Positions 1 to 5,861 of a stretch of DNA of 8,795 bases are shown here, one piece after another. Made by a program: the position numbers and the translations under genes. Origin of the DNA: JANQUM01 sp047630355 (GTDB lineage: Bacteria > Bacteroidota > Bacteroidia > Cytophagales > Spirosomataceae); the NCBI GenBank assembly GCA_047630355.1, contig JBLHXN010000134.1, positions 1 to 8,795 on the forward strand. Direction: 5' to 3'. The notes below the pieces were generated by a model. The model made no database searches. It had not been told where the DNA came from and saw only the letters and a program-made list of their open reading frames with translations. Each line of letters starts with the position of its first letter. Position 1 is the first letter of the stretch.

Positions 1-928
1 GCCTACACCGTTTTTTCTACCAATGAATGGATGCCGTGCAATACCACTCCCGCTGATAAAGCGACGTTCAACTTGAGCCTTTTAATCCCAAATGTAAAAC
101 GTGCGTAGCGAGCGGCGAACTGCAAAAAAAGACCATTCAGGGCGAAAAACGCTATATTCGTGGAAATAGGGCTACGAATCGCCGGCTTATACATATGGTT
201 TTGTGATTGGTAAATTCAACAAATTCACGGAGAAAACTTCAAACACAAAGCTCGATTATTATTCTAAAAAACATTCCGCCGAAGAACTCAAAATCATTTT
301 CGATAAAACGAAAAGCATGATGGCTTTCTTCGAAGAAAAGTCAGGAATTAAATACTATCAACCCACGTATTCACAAATAATAATAATCGGCGAACATTAT
401 CAGGAAATGTCGGGGTTATCCGTATTGAAAAGTACGTGCGGAGGCTTAGCTTTGAAAAATGGCACCGAGACGAATTTGATTTCTCACGAATTGGCTCATC
501 AGTGGTGGGGAAACCGGATTACCTGCAAAACGTGACGGCACTTTTGGCTCAACGAAGGCATGGCAACTTTTATGTCGGCGGCGTACAACGAACACCGTTT
601 TAGAAATGCAAAATACGAAGCCGATATAAACTCTTACAAAAACGTTTACGAAGGAATAAAACGACGGGAACACGACAAATCATTGGTATTCAAAAACTGG
701 CTAAACCCAACCCGCGACGACCGTAACTTAGTGTATTTCAAAGGTGCGTACGTACTGCATTTGCTTCGTGAAGAAATGGGTGAAGATGCCTTCTGGAAAG
801 TCATAAAGTTATACAGTCAAAAATACTTCGAAAAGACCGTCCAAACGGCTGATTTTCTAAAAATAATGCAAGATCCGTCAGACAAAAAATTAACTCCATT
901 TTTCAGTAAATGGGGTTACAATAAATAA
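1..928 (+). pseudogene. M1-family metallopeptidase (aminopeptidase), 3' part, degraded
   Basis: This is the remnant of a zinc aminopeptidase of the M1 (gluzincin) family; the 5' end lies outside the window. Translation starts in frame 1 with an M1-like stretch (AYTVFSTNEWMPC, then PADKATFNLSLLIP). It moves to frame 3 near base 104 (VASGELQKK) and to frame 2 near 146-152 (LYSWK), where one A seems lost from an A-run. Frame 2 then carries TAG at 167-169 and TGA at 533-535, and ends at the TAA closing 928. The zinc motif HELAH (485-499) is followed by exactly 18 codons, counting the TGA, before the third-ligand Glu (554-556, NEG), so the HEXXH-X18-E spacing is kept. The TGA sits where relatives usually have Trp, so TGG to TGA is likely. 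The probable catalytic Tyr (VYFKGAY, 734-736) also survives. Four lesions make sequencing error an unlikely sole cause. Without them it would be a short M1 enzyme ending soon after the catalytic domain. Confidence 0.9.
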
Positions 929-977
929 CTCTCGTATTCTCTGTATATTGGAGGTACTATCAAAACTCAACCCTTCC

Positions 978-2069
978 ATGAAAGTCATTTTATCTGTACT
1001 TCTCGCCACTACTATTTTAGGTTGTCAAACCGCTTCTACGGAAGAAACTACTGTTGAGAAACCGGACGCGTGGGCAATGACCGACTTTGTAAAAGCAGAC
1101 GACGATAACCCCATTCTAACCCCAACTCAAAACCTGACGTTCGATTGTCCGGTTCGGGGAAAGAACATTCAGTGGGAAGGCAAAAATGTCTTGAATCCTG
1201 CCGCCTTTGTGAAAGACGGAAAAGTGTATCTGGTTTATCGTGCCCAAGACGAATTCATGACCTCCCGCCTCGGTCTTGCCATCAGCGAAGACGGCATCAA
1301 TTTCGTAAAACAAGGCGAACCGATTTTCTACCCCGCCAACGATAATATGAAGCAATACGAATGGCCCGGCGGCGTGGAAGACCCCCGAATTGTGGAAAGC
1401 GACGACGGACGCTACATTTTAACTTACACTTCTTACGACGGTAAAACCGCCCGACTCTGTATTGCAAGTTCGACCGATTTGAAAACGTGGACGAAGCATG
1501 GCATTGCATTCAGCGATAAAAAGTATAAAGATATGTGGGCGAAGTCGGGGGCGATTGTTTCGCGGCAGGAAGGCCGCCGCACCATTACCACAAAGATTGA
1601 CGGCAAATACTGGATGTACTTCGGCGACACAAAGTTATTTATTGCCACCTCCGACGATTTGGTTACGTGGGAAATTGCCGAAAACGCAGAAAACCAACAG
1701 ATGATTGAAGTGTTAAACCCTCGCCCTGGTTATTTCGACAGCCGATTGGTTGAGCCGGGGCCTTACGCTTTGATTCGTGACGAAGGAATTTTATTGATTT
1801 ACAACGCCAGCAATGCCGCAAATTTCAACGACGCTGGTTTGAAAAAATTCACCTACGCCGCCGGACAAGCGTTATTCGATAAAACAAAACCGTATCAACT
1901 CTTAAAACGCACCGACGACTACTTCATTCATCCCGAAAAAGATTACGAAAAAGTGGGCGAAGTAAACGACGTTTGTTTTGTGGAAGGCATGGTGAATTTC
2001 AACGAAAAGTGGTTTCTTTATTACGGCACGGCTGATTCTAAAATTGCGGCGGCCGTGATGGAGGAGTGA
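978..2069 (+). CDS. Glycoside hydrolase family 130-type lipoprotein (beta-mannoside hydrolase or phosphorylase)
   Basis: The predicted product is a 363-residue five-bladed beta-propeller enzyme of the GH130 type, a family acting on beta-linked mannosides by hydrolysis or phosphorolysis. Visible motifs are NPAAF (73-77), GGVEDPRI (131-138), FDSRLVEPGP (253-262), LLIYN (272-276) and FVEGMV (334-339) followed by YYGTADS (348-354). Asp135 of EDPR matches the general acid of characterised GH130 enzymes. I chose ATG 978 rather than the upstream in-frame TTG at 948, because it puts a lipoprotein signal at the very N-terminus: a basic start, a hydrophobic run and lipobox ILGC with Cys16. The product is therefore probably anchored in the periplasm or outer membrane, not cytoplasmic like phosphorylases that feed central metabolism; this favours a hydrolase, but the sequence alone does not decide it. 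The start is 49 bp after the broken peptidase gene, with only a weak TATATTG (943-949) as a possible promoter element. No sugar transporter or SusC/D pair is next to it. Confidence 0.85.
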   Translation: MKVILSVLLATTILGCQTASTEETTVEKPDAWAMTDFVKADDDNPILTPTQNLTFDCPVRGKNIQWEGKNVLNPAAFVKDGKVYLVYRAQDEFMTSRLGLAISEDGINFVKQGEPIFYPANDNMKQYEWPGGVEDPRIVESDDGRYILTYTSYDGKTARLCIASSTDLKTWTKHGIAFSDKKYKDMWAKSGAIVSRQEGRRTITTKIDGKYWMYFGDTKLFIATSDDLVTWEIAENAENQQMIEVLNPRPGYFDSRLVEPGPYALIRDEGILLIYNASNAANFNDAGLKKFTYAAGQALFDKTKPYQLLKRTDDYFIHPEKDYEKVGEVNDVCFVEGMVNFNEKWFLYYGTADSKIAAAVMEE

Positions 2070-2136
2070 CAAATGTGCATTTATCATCAACTTCACTAAT
2101 AGTTCGTCCTGATATAGTGCTTGTCCATAAAAAGTA

Positions 2137-2152
2137 TTTACTTTAAAGTAAA
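2137..2152. repeat. 16-bp perfect AT-rich palindrome
   Basis: TTTACTTTAAAGTAAA is identical to its reverse complement. It lies about 70 bp past the GH130 stop, in the spacer between two convergent genes. As RNA it gives a weak stem of 6 A/U-rich pairs with a TTAA loop, so it may help end transcription or be a protein-binding site. No T-tract follows, so it is not a standard intrinsic terminator. Confidence 0.5.
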
Positions 2153-2171
2153 GTGTAAAACAGCAAGAAAG

Positions 2172-2266
2172 TGTCAGTTCGAGCGGAGTCGAGAACATCA
2201 TCGAAACGGTTCCCCTGCTGTCCGATGGTTGCACCGTCGGTCGGGTGTATAGCGAGTTTCACTCGC
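2172..2266. repeat. Intergenic palindromic element with three hairpin-forming blocks
   Basis: This non-coding stretch between the convergent GH130 and helicase genes (spacer 2070-2283) contains three blocks. The first is an imperfect palindrome, GTTCGAGCGGAGTCGAGAAC (2177-2196), resembling short interspersed repeats seen in Bacteroidota genomes. The second is CCGATGGT-TGC-ACCGTCGG (2222-2240), an 8-bp stem with one G-T pair. The third is GCGAGT-TTC-ACTCGC (2252-2266), a perfect 6-bp stem. There is no open reading frame of note and no T-tract, so an interspersed repeat is likelier than a terminator, although the stems could stop transcription from either side. Its repeat status is inferred from composition and resemblance; a second copy is not in this window. 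Confidence 0.5.
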
Positions 2267-2283
2267 ACAAAAGAATTATTACT

Positions 2284-3426
2284 TCAAATATTCCCCAAGT
2301 CAAATTCATCAGCGTTGATTTTCTCAACCCGTTTTCCCATCTTTTTTTGGATGATGTAGAAGTGGTGTTCTTCTTCGTCGGTTATTAATGATATGGCTTC
2401 GCCCGTTGCTCCCGCCCTACCCGTGCGGCCAATGCGGTGAATGTAATCTTTGGGCGAACGCGGCAACTCGTAATTCACCACAAAAGGTAAAAACTGAATG
2501 TCAATTCCGCGTGAGGCAAGATCGGTGGCAACGAGTACTTGCACCTGATCTCGTTTGAAATCTTCGAGTGCCTGATTTCTCGCTCCCTGCGTTTTTTTAC
2601 TATGAATTGCCCGTGCCGAAATGCCGTTTTTATTCAACTTCGTGGTTACGTTATCCGCCGTTCGAATGGAGGAAACAAATACCAATACTTTATTCATCGC
2701 TTTCTCCTTAATCAGGTATCGCAACAGCGGACCTTTTCGTTCCGATGCTGTCATGTACGCTACCTGATTTATCAATTCTACGGGGTCGGCTTCTTCCGTA
2801 ATTTCGATTACTAACGGGTCGTCTAAAACGAGTTGTTGCAGGTCAAGCGTTTTGGCTTCGAGCGTGGCGGAGAAGAGAATATTTTGTCGCTTTGCAGGAA
2901 GTAATTTCAAGATATTTGCCAGTTCATCTTTGAAGCCTAAATCCAGCATTTTATCGGCTTCATCCAAGACGAGCATTTCAACTTTTCCGAGGTTGACTGA
3001 TTTCGTAGAAACCAAATCAAGTAACCTTCCGAGCGTGGCAACGAGTATTTCGGTATCTTTCAGTAAAACCATTTGTTGGTTTAGCTTCACGCCGCCATAT
3101 ACCGCCAGGTTCTTGACCTTCACGGGTAATTTTTCCGCAAACGCCGTAAACACTCCCGAAATTTGTTGAGCCAATTCCCGCGTTGGGGCAAGTACCAAAA
3201 CTTTTAAATGCTTTTTCCGTCCGACTTTTTTCTGTTGAAAAAGCTCTAAAATTGGCAATACAAAACTCGCCGTTTTACCCGAACCCGTTTTTGCCGCTCC
3301 CTGAATATCCCTTCCCGATAAAATCGCGGGAATCGCTTGTTCCTGAATTGGAAACGGCTCAGCGTAGTTTTGTTCCTGTAAAACTTGTAGGATTTCGTCT
3401 GATAAACCGAGGTCTTGGAAAGGCAT
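2284..3426 (-). CDS. DEAD-box ATP-dependent RNA helicase (RhlE-like)
   Basis: The product is a cytoplasmic ATP-dependent RNA helicase of 380 residues, a near-minimal two-RecA-domain core. Motifs in order: Q motif FPIQ (Gln28), Walker A AAKTGSGKT (44-52), Ia PTRELA (81-86), GG (111-112), Ib as TLGR (131-134), II DEAD (155-158), III SAT (186-188), IV near VLVFVSS (247-253), V ATDLASRGID (300-309) and VI HRIGRTGR (330-337). Only about 43 residues follow motif VI, so the basic C-terminal tail and RNA-binding domain of longer family members such as RhlE or DbpA are absent. Motif Ib is odd: TLGR rather than the usual TPGR. The codon is CTC (bases 3033-3031), one transition from a Pro codon. Likely roles are RNA folding, ribosome assembly or RNA decay, often cold-linked, but the exact subgroup is not clear. 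ATG 3426 is preceded by a good promoter about 30 bp upstream, so it is probably transcribed alone. Confidence 0.96.
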   Translation of the reverse strand: MPFQDLGLSDEILQVLQEQNYAEPFPIQEQAIPAILSGRDIQGAAKTGSGKTASFVLPILELFQQKKVGRKKHLKVLVLAPTRELAQQISGVFTAFAEKLPVKVKNLAVYGGVKLNQQMVLLKDTEILVATLGRLLDLVSTKSVNLGKVEMLVLDEADKMLDLGFKDELANILKLLPAKRQNILFSATLEAKTLDLQQLVLDDPLVIEITEEADPVELINQVAYMTASERKGPLLRYLIKEKAMNKVLVFVSSIRTADNVTTKLNKNGISARAIHSKKTQGARNQALEDFKRDQVQVLVATDLASRGIDIQFLPFVVNYELPRSPKDYIHRIGRTGRAGATGEAISLITDEEEHHFYIIQKKMGKRVEKINADEFDLGNI

Positions 3427-3455
3427 ATAAAGAAGTTTGAGAATTTGTGTAAGTG

Positions 3456-3463
3456 CAAAGATA
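3456..3463 (-). promoter_or_regulatory. Bacteroidota-type -7 promoter element for the helicase gene
   Basis: On the minus strand this reads TATCTTTG, an exact match to the Bacteroidota sigma -7 consensus TAnnTTTG. It lies 29 bases upstream of the helicase ATG, which would give a short leader of about 20-25 nt. The upstream -33 position is only T-rich (TATTTTCC), a weak match to the TTTG-type element. Confidence 0.6.
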
Positions 3464-3510
3464 GAGAGTTCTAAGAGGAAAATATTGCGTAGAAGTAGTT
3501 ATCAATAAAA

Positions 3511-3670
3511 AAGCTCTGCTCTGCGAAATCTCCGATTGCTCCGGCAGCCCGGTTCGTAGGTGCGATTTTCGGTCTCCCGACCGAGGTTTCGGTTGAGGAA
3601 GTTCAAATACACTTATGGCGGTCAGGAGACCGCGTGACACTCCTGCTTAGTTGAAAACTAAGCAGAGCTT
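3511..3670. repeat. 160-bp nested inverted-repeat element (REP/MITE-like)
   Basis: This element fills most of the 307-bp gene-free interval 3427-3733. It is bounded by a perfect 10-bp inverted repeat, AAGCTCTGCT (3511-3520) and AGCAGAGCTT (3661-3670). Inside lie CGGTCTCCCGACCG (3570-3583) and CGGTCAGGAGACCG (3619-3632). These are complementary at 13 of 14 positions, and each can also fold on itself through a CGGTC/GACCG stem. A further perfect 10-bp stem with a GAA loop (CTGCTTAGTT/AACTAAGCAG, 3643-3665) overlaps the right terminal repeat. There is no transposase and no clear target-site duplication at the flanks. This could be a REP-like or non-autonomous mobile element; the family is not identified. 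Confidence 0.6.
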
Positions 3671-3680
3671 AATACACAAC

Positions 3681-3714
3681 AAACGCCACTCCCGTTTTCA
3701 CAAAAGTGGCGTTT
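3681..3714 (-). terminator. Intrinsic terminator of the TIM-barrel lipoprotein gene
   Basis: AAACGCCACT (3681-3690) pairs perfectly with AGTGGCGTTT (3705-3714), giving a 10-bp stem with a 14-nt loop. It starts 20 bp after the stop of the minus-strand gene that ends at 3734. On the minus strand the stem ends in TTT and runs into GTTGTGTATT, a moderately T-rich tail, consistent with Rho-independent termination. Confidence 0.72.
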
Positions 3715-3733
3715 AAGTTAGAGGAGTCTACAG

Positions 3734-4735
3734 TTATATTTCGGATAGGGATTTTTCAATCAAAGCCTTCGTCTTTTTAATTCCTTCGTCTTCCGAAATA
3801 CCTTTTCCTTCGTACTCAATCCCAATATTTCCTTTAAAACCGGACTCTTTCACTATTTTCATGATGCGTACATAATCCATTTTAACTTCGTTGCCTTCGG
3901 CGTCAAAGTCGTTGGTTTTTGCACTTACGCCTTTTGCGTAGGGCATCAGTTCTTTGATTCCTTTGTAACGGTCATATTCGTTCACGCAACCGTCGGCGGT
4001 GCGTTCCATGCAGAAATTTCCAAAGTCAGGGAGCGTTCCTACGTTGTCCATTCCTACTTCTGACATTACACCCGACAACCACAAGCCGTCTGACGAATAT
4101 CCACCGTGATTTTCCACGATAATATTAATTCCCTGCGAAGCTCCGTATTCGCCTAATTTAGATAAACCTTTCACGGCGTTGGCGGCAACTTCTTCGGCAG
4201 TTCCTTCTCCGGCGGCGTTCACCCGAATAGATTTCGCTCCTAAAAACTTTGCAATGTCCACCCAAGCGTGGTGCTTCATTACGGCTTCGTTTCGGGCAAC
4301 TGAATCGGCATCGCCGAGGTTTCCTAACGCATCGCACATAATAAGCCCGACAGTTACACCTTCGTCGTCGCAGCGTTGTTTGAACGCTTTCCAGTATTCC
4401 ATGTCGTTGGCTTTACTGAAATAAAAGGTGTTTACTAATTCAATGATATTGATGCCGTAACCTTTGGCAATACTAGGAAAGTTATCAGGGTTTAATTCAC
4501 CTTGTAAAAGTGAATCAGGATTCGTCATCAGTAAACGTCCAAACGCCTGATAGTCACCTGATTTTAGAATATCACCAAAGAACGAATTATGGAGCGACCA
4601 CTGTGCCAGTGAAATATTGTAGTCGGAAGTAACTTCGGTTTCAGCGGCTTCTTCCGCGGTAGAAGTACACGATAAGAAAATCGTTGTTGAAAACAGCACC
4701 GCCAGAGCAGTGATTGATAATTGTTTGAGTTTCAT
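3734..4735 (-). CDS. Lipoprotein of the sugar phosphate isomerase/epimerase (xylose isomerase-like TIM barrel) family
   Basis: The product has 333 residues: a lipoprotein signal (MKLK, a hydrophobic stretch, then FLSC with Cys23), a short acidic linker rich in E/T/A (about 24-40), and an AP endonuclease 2/xylose isomerase-like TIM barrel. Acidic residues in the positions expected for metal binding are Glu208 (IIVENHGG), Asp237 (TLPDFGNF) and Glu307 (GIEYEG). At the strand where many relatives have a His ligand, this protein reads KGVSAKTNDFD (269-279), with no His. The lipid anchor means it acts outside the cytoplasm, so a phosphorylated sugar substrate is unlikely; isomerisation, epimerisation or related chemistry on free sugars or glycosides is more plausible. 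The substrate cannot be read from the sequence. It lies 128 bp downstream of the glycerol facilitator gene on the same strand, but I see no clear TAnnTTTG promoter in that gap. A terminator follows at 3681-3714. Confidence 0.87.
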   Translation of the reverse strand: MKLKQLSITALAVLFSTTIFLSCTSTAEEAAETEVTSDYNISLAQWSLHNSFFGDILKSGDYQAFGRLLMTNPDSLLQGELNPDNFPSIAKGYGINIIELVNTFYFSKANDMEYWKAFKQRCDDEGVTVGLIMCDALGNLGDADSVARNEAVMKHHAWVDIAKFLGAKSIRVNAAGEGTAEEVAANAVKGLSKLGEYGASQGINIIVENHGGYSSDGLWLSGVMSEVGMDNVGTLPDFGNFCMERTADGCVNEYDRYKGIKELMPYAKGVSAKTNDFDAEGNEVKMDYVRIMKIVKESGFKGNIGIEYEGKGISEDEGIKKTKALIEKSLSEI

Positions 4736-4839
4736 TTTTAAAATTTAAAAGTGGTTGAATTGAGAATAGTTTAGTTTGAGAATGATGGCTACTATACGAA
4801 TTTCCACAGACCGGAACACGTTGTTTCAGTCTTATATTC

Positions 4840-4859
4840 GACGTTTGGCTTCTAACGTC
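4840..4859 (-). terminator. Weak hairpin just after the glycerol facilitator stop
   Basis: GACGTT (4840-4845) and AACGTC (4854-4859) form a perfect 6-bp stem with an 8-nt loop, 4 bp past the stop of the minus-strand gene ending at 4864. The downstream minus-strand sequence (GAATATAAG) is A-rich rather than T-rich. It may be a processing or partial termination site, and read-through into the TIM-barrel lipoprotein gene is possible. Confidence 0.3.
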
Positions 4860-4863
4860 AGCA

Positions 4864-5577
4864 TTAAACGCCAAAACCCCACACAAATAATGCCGCCAAA
4901 GCCGCACCAATTAATGGAGCTACTACCGGAATCCAGGCGTAGCCCCAGTCTCCGCCGCCTTTTCCAGCAATCGGTAAAATAGCGTGGGCAATACGTGGAC
5001 CTAAATCACGAGCAGGATTGATGGCGTAACCCGTTGGACCACCGAGCGAAAGCCCGATTGACCAAACTAAAAACCCGACTAAGACGGGCGAAAGCCCTGA
5101 ACCAGTTTCGGCGTAAATTGCCATGACACCAATGATTAAAACCATCGTTCCGATAATCTCCGCAATCATATTTGAAGTAGTATTTCTAATGGCGGGGGCA
5201 GTGCTAAAGCAAGCTAACTTATCAACCGGGGACTCGGTAATTTTCCAATGCGATAAGTGAGTCAGCCAAACTAAAGTTGAGCCCAATATTGCCCCAATCA
5301 TCTGAGCGGTAATGAATGGTAAAACATTGCTCCAATCATTTTTATAAATGGCGAAAGCCAGCGTAACGGCAGGATTTAGGTGAGCTTCCTGACTACCAAA
5401 TTTCTGTGAAACGAATATACCCATTGTAACGGCAAACCCCCAAGCAGTCGCGATTACCATCCAGCCGCTGCCATTGCCTTTAGTGCCTTTTAAAACCACA
5501 TTGGCAACAACCCCGTTACCCAGTAAAATTAAAATAAGCGTGCCCATCAGCTCGCCCATAAAAGTAGATGCTCCCAT
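4864..5577 (-). CDS. glpF: MIP-family glycerol facilitator (aquaglyceroporin)
   Basis: This 237-residue inner-membrane channel of the major intrinsic protein family should have six transmembrane helices and two re-entrant half-helices, in the family's usual length range. Helix 1 carries GELMGT (8-13). The two pore signatures are HLNPAVT (66-72; N68-P69-A70) and INPARDLGPR (186-195; N187-P188-A189). Asp191 right after the NPAR of the second loop is a hallmark of glycerol-conducting members. The constriction residues expected from E. coli GlpF appear as Trp46 (TAWGF), Tyr184 (GYA) where GlpF has Phe, and Arg190. It therefore probably allows passive passage of glycerol and other small neutral solutes. 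No glpK or glpD lies next to it in the window. ATG 5577 opens directly into the expected helix 1. The TIM-barrel gene follows 128 bp downstream on the same strand, and purB is divergent. I cannot name a firm promoter; a T-rich stretch and TATATTG lie upstream. Confidence 0.93.
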   Translation of the reverse strand: MGASTFMGELMGTLILILLGNGVVANVVLKGTKGNGSGWMVIATAWGFAVTMGIFVSQKFGSQEAHLNPAVTLAFAIYKNDWSNVLPFITAQMIGAILGSTLVWLTHLSHWKITESPVDKLACFSTAPAIRNTTSNMIAEIIGTMVLIIGVMAIYAETGSGLSPVLVGFLVWSIGLSLGGPTGYAINPARDLGPRIAHAILPIAGKGGGDWGYAWIPVVAPLIGAALAALFVWGFGV

Positions 5578-5699
5578 AAATAATAGTTTTTCAGTTTGAG
5601 GTTAAATTTGATGCAATATACCTATACCGCGAATTTTTTGCACTTAAATACAAAAAATAAGGAATTTCGTGAAATCAGATGGAGGTAGAGGAAAATGGT

Positions 5700-5707
5700 T
5701 AATTTTG
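5700..5707 (+). promoter_or_regulatory. Candidate -7 element for purB
   Basis: TAATTTTG matches TAnnTTTG exactly and is followed by CAACC, a common arrangement around Bacteroidota start sites. It would give purB a leader of about 145-150 nt that includes the GC-rich palindrome at 5709-5829. No good TTTG-type -33 element sits at the expected distance upstream. A second match, TAAATTTG at 5603-5610, lies further away. Confidence 0.42.
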
Positions 5708-5708
5708 C

Positions 5709-5829
5709 AACCCCACCGGTACGCCGGCCGCCCCAGCCCCTCCCCCATAAGGAGAGGATTCTTTTACTTCCCTCCTCTTAGGAGCGGCAGCCGTTGCTGG
5801 GGTTTAGCCGGGCCGCCGGGCGGGAGGTT
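5709..5829. repeat. 121-bp GC-rich imperfect palindrome between glpF and purB
   Basis: The ends are AACCCC and GGAGGTT. Paired arms include CCCCAGC (5731-5737) with GCTGGGG (5796-5802), and CCGGCCG-type sequence near 5724-5730 with CCGGGCCGCC near 5808-5817. Towards the centre, TAAGGAGAGG (5748-5757) matches CCTCCTCTTA (5771-5780) at 8 of 10 positions. CTCCT-CTT-AGGAG (5772-5784) is a local hairpin. The block is much richer in G+C than the AT-rich bases on either side, suggesting an inserted repeat. It resembles the CCCC/CTCC palindromic intergenic repeats common in Bacteroidota. It contains no gene. Confidence 0.62.
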
Positions 5830-5861
5830 ATATTAGAACTTCAAAAATAATAAATAATAAA

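Noticed and set aside
533..535. In-frame TGA read as selenocysteine or as a recoded Trp codon
   Set aside because: There is also a TAG stop and two frameshifts in the same gene, and neighbouring genes use TGA as a normal stop, so gene decay is simpler.
948..977. TTG start giving a 373-residue GH130 protein
   Set aside because: It would put ten extra residues before a well-formed lipoprotein signal; ATG 978 places the signal at the N-terminus.
1902..2234. 110-residue minus-strand frame crossing the GH130 end and the spacer
   Set aside because: It overlaps the conserved GH130 C-terminus and the palindromic repeat; no family resemblance and no promoter.
2852..3169. 105-residue plus-strand frame rich in Ser/Phe
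   Set aside because: It is opposite the helicase core motifs, and its Ser/Phe-rich composition is typical of an antisense shadow.
3359..3640. 93-residue minus-strand frame over the helicase start and repeat element
   Set aside because: It runs through the hairpin blocks of the repeat and overlaps the helicase start in another frame; low-complexity product without a recognisable domain.
3511..3670. CRISPR array or tRNA gene in the repeat-rich spacer
   Set aside because: The repeats are inverted and not regularly spaced with unique spacers, and no cloverleaf with a T-loop or acceptor stem can be drawn.
5603..5610. TAAATTTG as the main purB promoter
   Set aside because: It matches TAnnTTTG but is about 250 bp from the purB start and close to the divergent glpF start; the match at 5700 is nearer to purB and has the usual CAACC context.
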